64,000 bases of DNA from Cenococcum geophilum 1.58 (taxonomy: Eukaryota > Ascomycota > Dothideomycetes > Gloniales > Gloniaceae), in the NCBI GenBank assembly GCA_001692895.1, contig KV748188.1:1674001-1738000 (forward strand). The letters run 5' to 3'. Made by a program: the position numbers and the translations under genes. Every line of letters begins with the position of its first letter. Position 1 is the first letter of the stretch. Below the pieces are notes generated by a model. That model ran no database searches. It was given only the letters and a program-made list of their open reading frames with translations, and had not been told where the DNA came from. This document shows, piece by piece, positions 1 through 12,760 of this stretch.

Positions 1-105
1 TATGCTAGCTTCTAGACTATAAGGACCTAGTAGTTTACTAGTATAACTCTATTAAAGAAGGGGCGATACGCCCCTTAATTTGCATTTCCGTAGTTATACT
101 AGATA
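1..105 (-). pseudogene. LINE ORF2 start (endonuclease N-terminus), cut by window edge
   Basis: Read on the minus strand, this stretch gives a short peptide with Asn-Ala-Asn and Arg-Pro-Phe-Phe close to its start. This resembles the opening of the apurinic endonuclease domain of fungal Tad-like LINE ORF2, which would nick target DNA for target-primed reverse transcription. It lies just downstream of ORF1 (150-1750, minus), in the expected order. It has in-frame TAA/TAG codons, and the rest of ORF2 lies left of the window. The call rests mainly on position and on a weak sequence resemblance. Confidence 0.45.
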
Positions 106-149
106 ATTATATACTTATTTATTTAGGGTGGGTATAGGCTTATCTATAT

Positions 150-1750
150 CTATATCCTACTCCTCTTTATTTTCACTAGTTACTATTATTGCTCTATTGG
201 CATATAGCCGGAGCCTTAATTATAATCTATTTCTGCTTACTTTATTAATAAAAGATAGTTTATCTGGTTCCTATTTAAGTGGTTATTCTTAGGTCCCTAA
301 CAGTTCTTATTATCTTTTTTTATTAGTAATAATTATAAAGTTTCCTAGTATTAGGGGTAGGTATAATATTGTTTCTATAGCTTCTTATATATAGAGCGAC
401 TACGTTAAGAGGGCTATTTTTTTTATTTAGATGCCTTTAAAATAGCTTTAGAAAGTCCTATACTCCTTTCTTTGCCATACTTTATAGGCTTTACCGTAAT
501 TAATATAGGATACCCTTTCTTTAGGGCAATCTGTGGTGCTATATAGTCCTATATATTATTCACATTTTATTTATTTTCTATATACGCTTTATATATATCC
601 CCATTAATTATATCTATAGCATTGCTTTATAATTAGGCTGTTCTTAAATAGCCTAGTCTTAAAAAGCTAAGATTTAATAACTATCCCGCTTTTTATAATT
701 TTATGCTAAATTACTTAGGTTAAGACGCTAATTATTAGTATTTCTTTAGTCTTCTTAGGTTCTTTTTAGGCACTGCTAGGGCTTACCTAGCGTTTCGCCT
801 GCGCTTTAGGGTTATATAGCTATCGGATCCGGCTAATAGCTACTCTAGGCGCGAGGCGCTTTGTAGCTTCGTAGATAGATTAAATTAGTTCTAAGTTGTC
901 TACGTTCCTTCCGCTATTAATTAGGGTCTTAAGTGGGACCCTAGGTACTTCTAAAAGGTAGTTTTTTCTTAGTATTTTAAGTCCTAGCGTATCTAGTCTA
1001 TTTAAGATTTAATCCTTTATTATTTAGGAGGGGATATAAACGTCTATGTCCCCGCTATTAAGGGTATATATAGCGTATACGCTTAGTATTATTCTCTAAA
1101 TATTCTTAAGAAGCTCCCCTAGTTTATAGCCCTGGGGCTCCTTAAGCCGGACGCGTACGGTCGCTCTCTATAGTGCTATAACTGCGTTTACTGTGCGGGC
1201 CGCTTACGCAGCGACGGCTGCTTAGGTCTAGCCCTATACTAAAGAAACTCCTAAACCTAAGGGTCCTCCTTTACACATTTCTTTTTAAATTTTTGTAATA
1301 CTAGCTTTAATCCAGTTAAGCTAGGCCTTAGTCTCCTTCTCTTAGGTTATTTAATACGTTAAGAGGGTTTTAACGCGTTATATTACCTTTTAAATAGCAA
1401 CAAGTATCTAGTGTCGTGGGGTTTCTTCCTCCTCTTTTATAAGATTATCTTTAATTTATCTAAGTGTTTCCTTTAGTTTTTGCCATTGCTGGTTAAGCTA
1501 GCAGCTGTCCTTTCCGTATTATTACCCACCTGGTTCGTGGTTTAGCTCCCTTATATTGCGATTTTCGTAACTCTAGCGGGAGGCTTGCGCCCCTCCATCA
1601 TCCCCCATACTTTACAGGTGGGGGCGACGTGGTTTTATAGGGTCTCTTGGTATAGGGGATGGGATTCCAATATCGGATTGCTTTATTAAGTAGTTTTTTA
1701 GGCTGGTTTCGCTGCTGTTGCGGCTTTTTTTGCAATTACTATATGCTAGG
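150..1750 (-). pseudogene. Tad-like LINE ORF1 (gag-like, three zinc knuckles), degenerate
   Basis: ORF1 of LINE elements encodes an RNA-binding protein that packages the transcript. On the minus strand I read a Lys/Gln-rich N-terminal part (about 1750-1250). A block with Val-Arg-Leu-Lys-Glu-Pro-Gln followed by Leu-Asn-Ser-Gly-Asp-Ile-Asp-Val (about 1160-1030) matches the RRM-like segment of fungal LINE gags. Three consecutive CCHC zinc knuckles lie at about 630-455, with several Cys codons changed to Tyr (TGT/TGC to TAT/TAC). Many TAA/TAG codons interrupt the frame. The 5' end abuts a broken gypsy integrase near 1755, so the LINE probably inserted into that element. No target duplication could be checked because the 3' end is outside the window. 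Confidence 0.65.
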
Positions 1751-1756
1751 TAATAT

Positions 1757-4680
1757 TATTATTAAATTAGGAATTCTATATAGCTTAAAGACGTACTTAA
1801 TAAAATATTCGGCTACTAATATTATATTAATTAAGTTTATAGAAATTATATATCGCATTTTTATAAAACGGTTAATAATTACTATCACATTTATAAACCT
1901 ATTACTGTTAGGTAAGTTAACTATAAAGTTAATTAAGATATCTTACTATCTTTGCATTAGAATTGGTAATAGTTAAAGTACTCCTTACTTCTTTATATAA
2001 GAGGTCTTTCTATATACTTAAACGTATTTTTGTATATAGTTATACATTATCGGCTAGTAATATGCTTATTAGATAATCTTATAGGTCTTTATACGGCTAG
2101 GATGCCCTACTATAGGGGAATTATATATAAATTTAAGTATCTTAAATTATAAGGGTTTGGAATTTAGGACTACTATCTTCTATTAATAGTATAACCGATT
2201 ATTACAGATTTCGCATTTAGTGAGTGTAATATCCTTATATTGCCATTTCCCTATTTAAATCGCTTTTATTATATCTGCTATCCAGGGGTTATTCTTATAT
2301 TTATACTCTATTAATTTATTAATTTCTATATCCCATTTATTAATTTTTAATTTATTCCTATTAAGCTCTATATTTAAAAATATAGGGCGTAGTTTCTTAA
2401 AGCGTTTAGGGGGCAGTAGAATTTATAATTAATTTATAATCCGTTTGTTAGAGGCGTTTATAAGTAAGTTTTATAATTATTATATTAATAAGTTAGGTTT
2501 CTAATTAAGTTTACTAGGTCGGTATATAATCTTAAAGTTAAATTATAAGAGGTATTCGGCCTAATAAATTTAGCGCTATATTAATTGCTTTATAGTTATA
2601 AAGTACTATAAGTTTTTATAGTCCGTTAATACGCGTATTAGGAATAACAATTTTTTAAATTCTAGATGCTATTATTTAAAGTATCTAATAATTGTAAGTA
2701 GTTCCTTATTATATATCTTATAGTTTAATTTAATAGGGGTAAGCTTCCGGGAAAGAAAGGCTACTAGGCGTAGCTTACCGTTCTTATTATATTGCGATAG
2801 CACTTCTCCTAGTATATAATTAGACGAGTTTGTTTTAATAATGCATTTAAGGTCTAAATTAAAGTAGGTAAGAATTAAAGTAGTTATAAAACAATATTTT
2901 AGGTTATTAAAAGCTTATTTATATTTAGTAGTCTATTTAAATATTATATTCTTCCTTATTAAGTTTATTAATAGCTAAACAATTTTTAAGAAGTAATTAA
3001 TAAATTAATAGTAGAAATTTGCGAATCCTAGGAATCTTTAAATATCTTATACACTACTAGAACTTTCCTAGTTTACAATTACAGCAATTTTTTTAGGGTT
3101 TATTTTAATTCCGTTACGGGATATAATTAGGCCTAAGTATATAACTTTAGACGTATAAAACTTATATTTCTTAATATTATATTATAAGCCTACGTTTTAT
3201 AGGCATTTAAGGACCATTTAGATATACTTTTAATACTTAAAAAGTAAAGATAAATAAATTAAGATATTATTAATATACGCGGTAATAAATATATTAAGGA
3301 ATTCGCGAAGTGTATTATTAATATATTACTAAAATATACTAGGACCGTTCTTTACACTAAATAGCATTACTAGGTATTTAAAAAGTCCCTATTGTATACA
3401 GAAAGCTATATACTTTTTATCTCCTTTATAAACACAGATTTAATTAAAGGCAGCAACTATATTAAGCTTTATAAAGTATTATACTTTCGCTAAGTAGTTA
3501 AGCGTTTCTTAAAGCAGAGGAATTAGATATTGGTTTTAAATTATAATTATATTTAGGGCTTAATAATTAATATAGAACCTTAAGCCTCCTTTAGGTTTCT
3601 TAATAAATAGTATAGGTAAGGCAAATAGTAATTAACTAAGGCGAATAAATTCTTTCTCTAGGTGCTCTTTAAGATATTATTATATTATAAGTAGCTCTTC
3701 TTATAATATACTATATAACGGGCCAAACTTTAGCGTTATACTAGGTTTAAGTTTTATCTTAAAATTATACTTATCTTAATATAAAGGTAGTTAGTTTGCG
3801 AATTATTTCTTAAACGTATTAATTAGGTTATAATATTCTTTAGGTATAAGAGGTTAGGGGTTAATATATTACTTTAGTTCTAACGCCTTTTTAATATCTT
3901 CTAGTATTATAGTAAAGATCTTATAGTCTCGTTTTCTTACTAACAAATAAAAGGGTACGGCTTATACCATATAAATTTTAAGGGGTTTTAGTATATTATC
4001 TTCGCATTCTTTACCACAATTAGTAGTTATAACTTTATTATACTAGTTTAAGGATTATAGTAAGGGCAATTTATATTATATTAAATTTAAATAGTCGTAT
4101 ACATGTTTATAGGGCAAGTAGTATTTTAAGTAATAACTTTAATAGTAGGTTATATAAAATTTTAGTGTTTTTTTAACCTAGCTAATTAAAGGGTTATATT
4201 GTTTTAGCTATCTATATCTAAGTATTACTTTATAATGCTTTAAGGGTATTATAAATAGGGAAATATATTTAAGGTATTTGCCTATCCGCATCTTTATAAA
4301 AGTGTAGTGCGTTAGTTTACTATGTATTAAAGGCTTATTATTAAAGCCTTATAGGCCTTAAGGCTTATTAAGTTTCTTTAAATTTAAGCGTTAAGTTTTC
4401 GTATAGTTTATATTAATAAAGCCTATACTAATAGCTCCGCTATCTATAAGGATTTATACTTCCTTCCATTTTCTAAGTATTTAAATTTTGCTAAGTATAT
4501 TAAGGGAGTTATGTTATATATTAGCGCTAGAAAAGCCTAAATACTTATACTCTTCTACTTCTTATCCTAAGGCGCGACTTAGCCCTAAGATAATTTATTT
4601 TTTAAGTTAACTAACGGCGAGATGCTTTATAGCGACTAAGTATAATTTATAGAATAAGTATAACTTAAGGACTAAGAGGA
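1757..4680 (-). pseudogene. Ty3/gypsy element D: protease, RT, RNase H, integrase (degenerate)
   Basis: Minus-strand pol of an old gypsy element. Reading 5' to 3' it has a retropepsin motif Leu-Ile-Asp-Ser-Gly-Ala (about 4437-4455, intact). Reverse transcriptase follows (about 3900-2900), with the catalytic Tyr-Ile-Asp-Asp box now Tyr-Ile-Asn-Asn (about 3255-3290). The integrase has a zinc-binding Cys-x-x-Cys (Cys-Glu-Ile-Cys, about 2200-2230) and the first part of the core, where the first catalytic Asp is now Asn. The frame ends near 1757, just before the second catalytic Asp, where LINE sequence begins. Stops are nearly all TAA/TAG at expected Gln/Trp positions. The element cannot encode an active enzyme. 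Confidence 0.75.
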
Positions 4681-5139
4681 GCTACGGCGGACCTTTTTAA
4701 AAGGGTAAGTTTAGCAATCCCTTTTTTCTATATCCAAAACATTCTCTATTTATAGCTTATATTCTTTATTTATTAGTTTCTAAGGGTATATAGGATTAGG
4801 TAGTATTAAGGTCCATAGGGTTATATATAGGGCTTTTAGGTCTTAGAGACGGATTGCGCTTTAGGGTATATACTAGTTTTATAAAGTTTTAAATATAAGG
4901 TATAGTTAGCTTTAGGGAATAGGCTTATTTATTATATTAAAGGTTCTTATTAATTTGTTAATATATTATAGCAAATTTAGGTAAGTCTTTTAGTAGTTTT
5001 CTACCTACTAACTATACTCTAATTTTATCTAAAATAGCTTAGCAGAGAGCAGTAACTCTAGCTACTTTATTCTAATCTAGTTTACTAATAAGGCCTAAAA
5101 ATTCTAAAAAAAAAGCTAATAAAGTCTTAGTTCCGTTAT
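4681..5139 (-). pseudogene. Element D gag, C-terminal part with zinc knuckle
   Basis: The minus-strand frame upstream of the protease contains a degraded CCHC knuckle (Cys-Phe-Gly-Tyr, second Cys changed to Tyr, about 4715-4735). It breaks at 5139, where element X starts. The gag frame resumes at 33784, beyond X. The five bases GTTAT at 5135-5139 are repeated at 33779-33783 as the target-site duplication. The match of order and strand on both sides of X is what links the two halves. Confidence 0.65.
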
Positions 5140-5562
5140 TATAACGGAACCTTATAGTAGGAACTACGGTAGGCTCGTTAATAGGCTAGGTATATAGGTA
5201 ATGCAAATTAAGTCAATAACGTAATAATAACTAGTAGAGTGGTTGCCTAATAGATTAACTTTAATTATATTCTAAGAATTACTATAAGGAAAGAACTATC
5301 TAGGTAGGGACTAAGGGTCCTTAAATATATAACCGTATTCCTATAAAATCCTTCTTATATATAATATACGTATACTCTATCTACTCTATTATAGATTATA
5401 TAGATTCTATAGATTCTATAGATTATATTATATAACCTTAGTTACTATTCCTTATTATATAGTTCTATCAGCTCTATTTTAAACTATACTTTAATTAACT
5501 AACTAGCTTCTTCTAACTCTTCTCTAAGTAATTATAATATTATACTTAAAGCGTCCGTAACA
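5140..5562 (-). repeat. 3' LTR of element X
   Basis: On the plus strand the LTR opens TATAACGGAACC and closes GCGTCCGTAACA. The canonical terminal TG is TA here, a RIP-type change also seen in the partner at 33356-33778. A run of TAGATTCTATAGATT-like units near 5395-5430 is shared with the partner and with Z (61535-61959). LTRs of Y have a different block at this place. Confidence 0.9.
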
Positions 5563-6690
5563 CTATCTCCCTCCTCTTTATCTTTATCCTTAAAGATTCC
5601 TAATATCTTTAAGTTATTTACTAAAGGTGTAATATCTATCTAATTAATTTAGTTAATATCGTTACTTATTATACCTAAAGCAATCTCCTCTTCTTTAACT
5701 ACCCGTCGTATTCGCACTATTACTGCGATATTGTCTCTTAGTAAGATTATACCGTCTCTATATTTTCGCTATTTAAAAAAGGGGTTAGTTTACGTTGCAT
5801 TAGTAAACCTATCTTCGTAACAACTATCCTCTTACTTAGAGTGCACTAAAGCGAATATTTATTCGTCTTATAACATTTACTTTGTCTTTAATGCTAAATA
5901 TATATAACTTATTACTCTTAATAGTTATCTAGTTCCCTAATTAATTTATCCTAAGGTCTTATATTTAATCTACTGCTATATAGCTAAATAATAAACTGTC
6001 TGTTACTCTAGTAGAATTACACTATTCTTATAATGTAGAGTAGGAGGTAGCCGATACTTAGTAACGGGCCCTTAACTCTCGTCTTACGGCGTCCGCTCGG
6101 TTAATTTATCTTAAGAAGGTTCGTAAGAAGGTTTGTTTTAAAGAGTAAAAACTTATAAAATAGGGTTTATAGAAACTTGGTAATAAAAGAATAAATTCTC
6201 TTCTATTTAAGAAGGAAATAGATCTAAATAGCTTAGTAACTGCTTTTCTTAGGTCCCCCTTAGGTAACTTATTCTTTAGCGATCCTTTTTTATTAATACT
6301 GCCTAACCTAATCTCTTTTAATACTTCTGTACTTTTCCTATAGCGTTCTTTAGGTTCTCTAGTAGCTCCTAGGTAGTCTTATTATAGCCTATTTACTTTA
6401 CCTTATACTATATTTTATTATTAATATCCTTATAACTAACAATCTTTAAAACTTACTATTTGTCTTCTTTTTATCCTTTATATATATCTGCTTTATAAAC
6501 CGGTAGCTTAATATTTCTATATATTGGCTCTAGCATTATAATATGCTATATAGGGTAGATCATTATTTTAGCTAGTAGGTTTAGTTTAAACGTAACTAAT
6601 AAAATCTTTTACTTAATTTTAAAAGGTCCTAGTCTAACGTAGTCTAACTTCTTACTTAGTTATCAACTCTTAAAATTTTTGTATAGTAGC
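5563..6690 (-). pseudogene. Element X pol 3' part: integrase C-terminal GPY/F module and chromodomain
   Basis: By alignment with the matching part of Y (17400-18500), this holds the end of the integrase. A Gly-Pro-Phe segment followed by Val-Thr-Phe-Lys-Leu-Asn-Leu-Pro (about 6640-6540) is the GPY/F module. A chromodomain-like stretch with a Val-x-Trp-x-Gly-Tyr core (about 6480-6290) would direct integration to methylated H3K9 chromatin in chromoviruses. A Ser/Lys-rich tail runs to the LTR. The frame is cut at 6690 by copia B and continues at 12761. In-frame TAA/TAG codons are frequent. Confidence 0.7.
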
Positions 6691-6907
6691 TGTTGGTTAC
6701 ATAAGGGGGATATTACGTAGCTACGGTTCGTAGATAGTATAATAATTGTTCTGTGTTCTTCTTGAAGAAAGGGGTAAGGAACTTAAGGTTCCTCACCACG
6801 CTAGTGCCGCGGCGGCACGTAATGGCAACTTACCGCATATAACGGCAACTTGCTATATATAACGGTAATATACCTTATATAGTAACCATTTGCCTTTATT
6901 CCCAACA
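6691..6907 (-). repeat. 3' LTR of copia B
   Basis: Plus-strand ends are TGTTGGTTAC and TTATTCCCAACA. It contains GCCGCGGCGGCACGT followed by three spaced copies of GGCAACTTGCC or close variants (about 6800-6880). These GC-rich tandem motifs may be promoter elements; a CACGTGA version occurs in the partner LTR. Confidence 0.92.
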
Positions 6908-7085
6908 CTAGCAACTTTTCTTTTATAGTTACCATTTATATATATATACCGCTTAACTAGCGGAACAAAAATTAATCCTCCTCACTTACTATTGCTATTG
7001 TAATATAAGTCTCGCTATCCCAAAATTTGCCTCTTAGTATATAGTGCTTTCTTGCTTATAAGTTATAGGTAGGTATTTTATTAGT

Positions 7086-7150
7086 AGGGCCGCTAAGGCG
7101 CTAGCGGTAAGCAAGCTAATAGCGATTTTCCATCCCAGGGATAGAAAATC
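7086..7150 (-). repeat. 65-bp 3' noncoding module with palindrome, shared with copia C1
   Basis: On the minus strand the module opens with an imperfect palindrome around TATCCCTGGGATGG and runs into CTAGCGCCTTAGCGGCCCT. A same-length counterpart lies at 32603-32667 in copia C1, in the same orientation relative to its element. In both it sits between the polyprotein and the 3' LTR. Confidence 0.8.
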
Positions 7151-7180
7151 CTAATTAGCTAGTTTAAGTCAGGGTCTGCA

Positions 7181-7261
7181 GAATCTAACTAATTAGACAA
7201 CTTCGACCGCCGGTTAAAGTTCCTGGATATCTTAAGACCTTACGTAACTAAGAAATTTCTA
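7181..7261 (-). repeat. 81-bp 3' noncoding module shared with gypsy E
   Basis: This segment, starting GAATCTAACTAATTAGA and ending TAAGAAATTTCT on the plus strand, recurs at 40910-40990 near the 3' end of gypsy element E, in the same relative orientation. The two elements belong to different superfamilies. Confidence 0.8.
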
Positions 7262-7269
7262 GGGACTCC

Positions 7270-10200
7270 CTTTTAACCTAACCTTTAACTTATATACGTA
7301 GAGTATTTATATTAACAAACGTCTCTAATGCCTTATTTGGGTTCGCCTTTATTATCGCATCTACTAAGTTATCTTAGCCATTAATCTATTAAATCTTAAA
7401 GAGTTTTTAATGCTTATAGGATTGCTAAAGTGCCATAATATTGATTATAAGGCGCTTTTTCTTTATAGTACTAAGCTTAACTAAATACTTGTAGAGGGAA
7501 AATAAATTGGTGCACACAATTATAGAGATAATAGGAAGTTCGAGTTAATCTATAATTATCTTTAGGGTAGTTCCAATTGCAATTGCTATATTAACTCCGC
7601 TAACTATTTTATATATCTCTAACGCTAAAACACTTTAGGTAACGCGCTTGCTCTTAGTTAAGCTCTAATAAATAAGATTGCCATAGATTGTGAAGTTATT
7701 CTCTCCAGTAAATTTGTTCGCGATAATAATCTTATATCCTAACTAGAAGCTAAAATCTTTATTATTTATAAATAATCCATTAATAAATATAAAGAGCTTA
7801 GCAGTAGGAAGATTAATAGGCACGTAGAGTAGTCCCTAATTAAGATAGTTTATTTGCCAGAAAAGACGTTTATTTAGGGCAAGAACGTTATCCTTAGTTA
7901 GTTCCTAGTGTTAGGCGGCAACAGAGAGATTAAATAAAGCCTTAGGTTAATAGATAGAAGCAACATAAGCTCTATAAGCGCGTTGCTCCACGTATCCTTG
8001 CTTTAGGGAATTAACGTTAATAATATTAATCTTCTTACCTTAACCCTTCTAGCGTAAAGTAATGGAATCCTTGTTTAGGGAGAGGATACATTTATTAAAG
8101 AGTAATAATATTATTAAGTTAAGCTTTTCCTTTGGCTTTGCTATAAGATTTGCCTTTACTAGCTCATCCTCTTTAAGAGCTGAGAATTGGTCGTCTCCTA
8201 AGATAATTATATTATTAGTTTATATACCAATGATTCCGAATAGGGTTCCCGTGGTTATAATAAGGAAGTAGGGATTAAATATAGAAGTAGTTATTAAAAG
8301 CTTCTCTTTATAGTGCTTGCTGTAGGTAGCCTACTAGTGAGTTCCTACCTCTGCGATTTTATACAATGGCTTAAGCACAACCATAATTATATCTTTAGGA
8401 TACTGGTAGCGAATTTGCTCCGGAAGGTATACTAATATTAAGCGCTGAAGGTGCGTCTCTAATTGGGTATAGGCTTAAGTAATATCTTATAAATAAACTA
8501 CTATTCTATTCTTTATTAAGGAGGGAGCTAATATAATAATAACTTGCTAACTAGCTCGTTAAATTATAGGAGATTGTATAAGAATTATCTCTTTACTATT
8601 ATCGTTGTAGCCTTAGATAATAAGCCTTGATTTCTTAAATGGGGCATTAATAGCTTTACCCTTAATCTCATTAACCATTCTTAACTTAAAGATGCGGACT
8701 TTATTAAACTTAGTAGGGTTATACTTCTTGAATTTAAAGACTCCTCTTACGATAAGACTATCGATCTCCTACTTGTCAGATGCTTAGAAAGGAGCTCCTA
8801 GGGTTATAATACGACCTTCCTTTTAGAGCTATTTTGTAAGCTTAAAGTTAGCCTTTTCTTTAGCTGTTATAAAGGCTATTAATAACTTAACTTTATTTTT
8901 AATGGCGGTAATAAATTGTTCTTTAAAATTAACAAGGTGTTAGCGATTTTGTAATCCCTTTAGGCGACCTCTACCGTGTTATAGTTGTAGCGTATCTATT
9001 ATAATTATATCGGGATTATAGTCGCCTTCTAGAGTATGTTAATCGTGGTTCTCTTTTAGGGTATCTTCTAAGGCATCCTATAAAGGCTTAGAATTGTTAT
9101 CTTTATAGTAAGGCTTAATAACAGTTAAATGGAATTAGGTGGGTTTATAAGGCATCTAAATAATATAAGTTTAACCATTAATTGCAATGAGTTAATATAG
9201 GCCTAACTATCCTCCCTTTTTATGCTATACGCGTACTTTAGACTGGAGTGGCAGATTAAGCGCAGTTAAGGTATTTAGGCTATTTCTTATTCCTAGTATA
9301 TTATTAACCTAGCGTATAGCATAGAGGCGTCGCACCTCCTTTATTGCCTTATAAATCGCCTTAGCTTATTATATAATAAAGGGAGATGGTAGAGAATTAT
9401 TAGTTATTTATAGGTAGGCGCTAAAGACTAGTAACGTAGGTACAAGTCTATTCGGGCCAGCGGAATTATTAACAGTTTTAATAGCCATTTATAAGGTAAG
9501 TTTTTCGCTAGCGTCCTTTAGTTCTAAAGAGATAATCTTATATACGTGGTGTAATAGCGCGTAATATTGCTTTACTTTTCTAATACTATTATATGCCTTA
9601 ACAGGGACTTCCTTAACCTTAATTGCTATTACCTTTATTTATTATTAGAACTCTATAGATAAGAAGTTCTTTTCTACGTTATAGACGATTTAATTAGGGG
9701 GTCCTAGGTAGACATTAATCTAGTATAATTAAAGGGTATCTTATACGTTCCTAGCTAATATATCCTTTAAGAATTATGCGGCTTAGAAGGAGGTTAAGAA
9801 GTTAATAACTTAAAGTACTAGCTTGCCACTAAGGTATATAACGTCGACGATAATACAGAAGTTAAAGTTATAGTTATCTTTAAGGGTGAACTTAAATTGG
9901 CTAGGGGACCTCTGGTTTATTTGGCAGTGGTAATAGTATTTTATAAGATGCTTAATTGCCTTAACCTTAACTTTATGGCCTACTTGCTAAAGAACCCTAA
10001 GTAATTAATAAACTAATAGGTGACTAAAATAATGGTGTAGTTGGCGTAACTCTAACTTAGTTAAATAGCTTTAAGTAATACTCTTTTCTGGTTATTAAAG
10101 GAGTAGCTAAGGGTGACCCTACTTATATACAATAGGCACCTAATTATTTCCCTGCACAAGTATATTCTTAAGGTTATTAAGCTTAATACCTAGTTTATCT

Positions 10201-12151
10201 ATATTTCTAATACAAAATAGAAATAGGGTGTTTGTGGGAATAATATAAAAAGTAATATACCCTAAGGGGGTTAAACCCTAATTATGCTGAGAGAGATTAT
10301 AGTACCTTTGCTAAAACGAATTATATATTGGCCTACTATTAAATAGTTAATCTAAATAGAGCTATTAAGCTGCTAAAGGGCTTGAACTTAAGGTTCTCCT
10401 ACTATAGATACTCCTGCGGCTCTAGTATCCGGTATAATACTATAGAAGATATTTGCTAAGTATTTGTTATTAAAGGAAAACGCGGAGCTCTCCTTTAGCT
10501 TATTAAAGATATCTAACTTCGTAATAAAATAGAGCGTAGATTGGTTATTAAGAACAGTAATGGTTTATATACTATTTACCTTACTATACTTAGTAAAGTA
10601 TTGGTTAGGTAAGTAGTCCTTAATTTCTATATTTATAAGGAGCTGTTCGGTCTTATTAACCTTACCCTTAAGGTCTTTTATGCCTTTATATTAAACTAGA
10701 AAGCTTTAGAAGTAGGCCGTAGTAACCTTATAATTTTTAATATTTTTTATACTCTAACGGAACTTATTATATACCTCTTTTCGCTTATTAAGGGAGTGTT
10801 CAGTTAACTAGCAATTTAGCTTCTTATAAACGTAGCACTTTTTTTAGCAATTACTTCGAAATAAACCTTTATAAGGACCTCTATAATTACCTTATAGTCA
10901 ATATTAATTATACCCTTTACCGTATTCCCTACTACGGCCGCTATATATTTAATTAGTCTAGTTATAATTATATTAGTTGGGAACGCTTAGTTAGGTAGGG
11001 CTTTTAGTATAGAGCTATTAAGATTCTTATATTTATATTATAGTACCTATGGCGGAGCGTAGCTTAGTATATACTCCTTTAAACATATCTATAGGTTTAT
11101 ATAGCGCCAAGTTACACTTAAGAATACTACGGCATACTAAGATAACCTAGTCCCTTAGGCTGTTCTTATTTTAGTAAGTTTTAGTAAATCCGCGTTAGAT
11201 TTTCTAGAGTTTATTAAAGAGTAGTTAAAGGCACTCTAAATAAGTCTTTATTAGGTTAGAAGCAATAACTCTCTAAAATATAGTCTCTCGCTATTTAGAT
11301 ATATAAAGTTAGCAATTTTTGTTAGTCTTAAAGTGGGCTTTAGTAAGCTAAAGCATTATATTAAAGCTATAGTTTTTACCCGTAATATAGTCGTAATAGA
11401 ATATTGCTGCCCGTTCCTTTAATATAATAGAGAAAGCGTAGTAGTACTAGTGGCATTAAATTCTAACCTTGTTGCAACAGTTATAGAAGACCTATAGTTT
11501 TACTCTAAGTATATTATATAATTCTCCTCTAAACTTCTTTTCTTTGTCTAAATATACCTTTATTAGATTCGTAACTTCTTATAGTAGAGGGTCACCAGTT
11601 AGCTAGAGTAGAGGAGCTAGAGGTAGCGGAGGTAGAGGATAAGTACCTCTAGGTAGGAGAGCACCTTTAGGTGGGAGAGTAGCGTTTTAGGGGTTTCGTT
11701 TTAAATTAAAGTTGCCTTTTAAAGAATATAGGTTAGTTCTAGGTTTCCGTAGTTAATGTATAATTTTAGCTTCCGTCTATACTAGTTCTTCTATACTAGT
11801 AATAACGGCCTAAATATTGCTAGTAATTAGGTTACCGTTCTTAGTAATATATACCCTATTCCTATAGAGGAAGTCTTAAAAATCCTAAATAATATTAATA
11901 TTGCTAAGTGCCTAGGTATTAGCGGTCTATCCTGCGAAATCCTCCCTAAAATATTCCTATAGCTATATATCGGCGTAGTGTCTACTTTAGTAGAATACAA
12001 TATAGTATAGAAGAAAGCTATTAACTTATTTTGCGGTATAAGTTGTTATATTAAAGGTAAATTCGTCCCAAATTTTATTAATAAGTTTCGCATATAAAGC
12101 TACCCCTAGTAGTAAGGAGTCTTCCTAGTTATTTAAAGTAGGCGTAGCCAT
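7270..12151 (-). pseudogene. Copia B Gag-Pol polyprotein, degenerate
   Basis: I place the start at the minus-strand ATG at 12151 (Met-Ala-Thr-Pro-Thr-Leu). The gag ends in a zinc knuckle of the copia type, Cys-Tyr-Val-Tyr...Asn-Cys-stop...Glu-His (about 10855-10795), with one Cys changed to Tyr and Trp to TAG. Integrase-like sequence follows (about 9900-9300). The RT catalytic box lies at about 8222-8190 and reads Thr-Asn-Asn where fungal copia elements of this group have Thr-Asp-Asp, before Ile-Leu-Gly-Asp-Asp. RNase H follows to about 7300. Stops are TAA/TAG at Gln/Trp positions, so the element is dead. Confidence 0.75.
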
Positions 12152-12538
12152 ATTTTTAGAGGGAGGGAAGTGTTATTAGCGTAGGGATTATCGTTTAGTA
12201 CGCGTTCGTGATATATATTTATCGTTTGGTACGCGTTTATAACGTATATTTGCGATTATAGGGCTTAGGACTAGTTTTAGCCTTAAATCGCAAAGACTTA
12301 TAAAGCGTGTTATTCTGCGTAATAGACGCAAGAATCTATAATCTTAGAAAGGCTTAGGACCAGTTCTGGCCTTTAGATCCTTAGATTTGTAAAAGAGTTC
12401 TATTTAAGGTTTAGGACCAGTTCTGACCTTAAAAGACAGCTTCCTTTAGCACGAGTAGCACTAGTATAGTAGCTTGTTTCTTCTTGGTGGAATACCTAGC
12501 TGCTCTATAATATAACAGTAAAGTTAACCACTAATCAG

Positions 12539-12755
12539 TATTGGTTATATAAGGGGGATATTACGTAGCTACGGTTCGTAGATAGTATAATAATTATTTT
12601 ATATTCTTCTTAAAGAAAGGGGTGAGGAACTTAAGGTTCCTTACTACGCTAGTGCCGCGGCGGCACGTGATGGCAACTTGCCGCACGTAACGGCAACTTG
12701 CCATATATAACGGCAATATACCTTATATAGTGACTATTTGCCTTTATTCCCAACA
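12539..12755 (-). repeat. 5' LTR of copia B
   Basis: Same length (217 bp) and layout as 6691-6907. The left terminal TG is TA here (TATTGGTTAT), a G-to-A change. It carries GGCGGCACGTGATGGCAACTT, i.e. an E-box-like CACGTG beside the GGCAACTTGCC repeats. It is followed on the right by the duplication GTAGC. Confidence 0.92.
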
Positions 12756-12760
12756 GTAGC

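Larger units (their letters stand above)
6691..12755 (-). mobile_element. Ty1/copia element B, complete structure, inserted in X pol
   Basis: B has two 217-bp LTRs (6691-6907 and 12539-12755) and an exact 5-bp duplication GTAGC at 6686-6690 and 12756-12760. The uninterrupted sequence in Y near 18493 (GTAGCTATACTTTATC) shows the empty site. Gag-pol reads on the minus strand from 12151 to about 7270. The bases next to the 5' LTR are CTGATTAGTGG on the minus strand, nearly the same as in copia C1 and C2, and are a candidate primer-binding site. I could not assign a tRNA to them. Confidence 0.92.

Noticed and set aside
1659-1976. Open 105-codon frame on the plus strand.
   Set aside because: It lies antisense to the LINE 5' end and the D integrase, is low complexity (Ile/Leu/Tyr), and spans the junction of two elements.
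8062-8271. Open 69-codon plus-strand frame.
   Set aside because: Antisense shadow of the copia B RT, which includes the active-site box on the minus strand.
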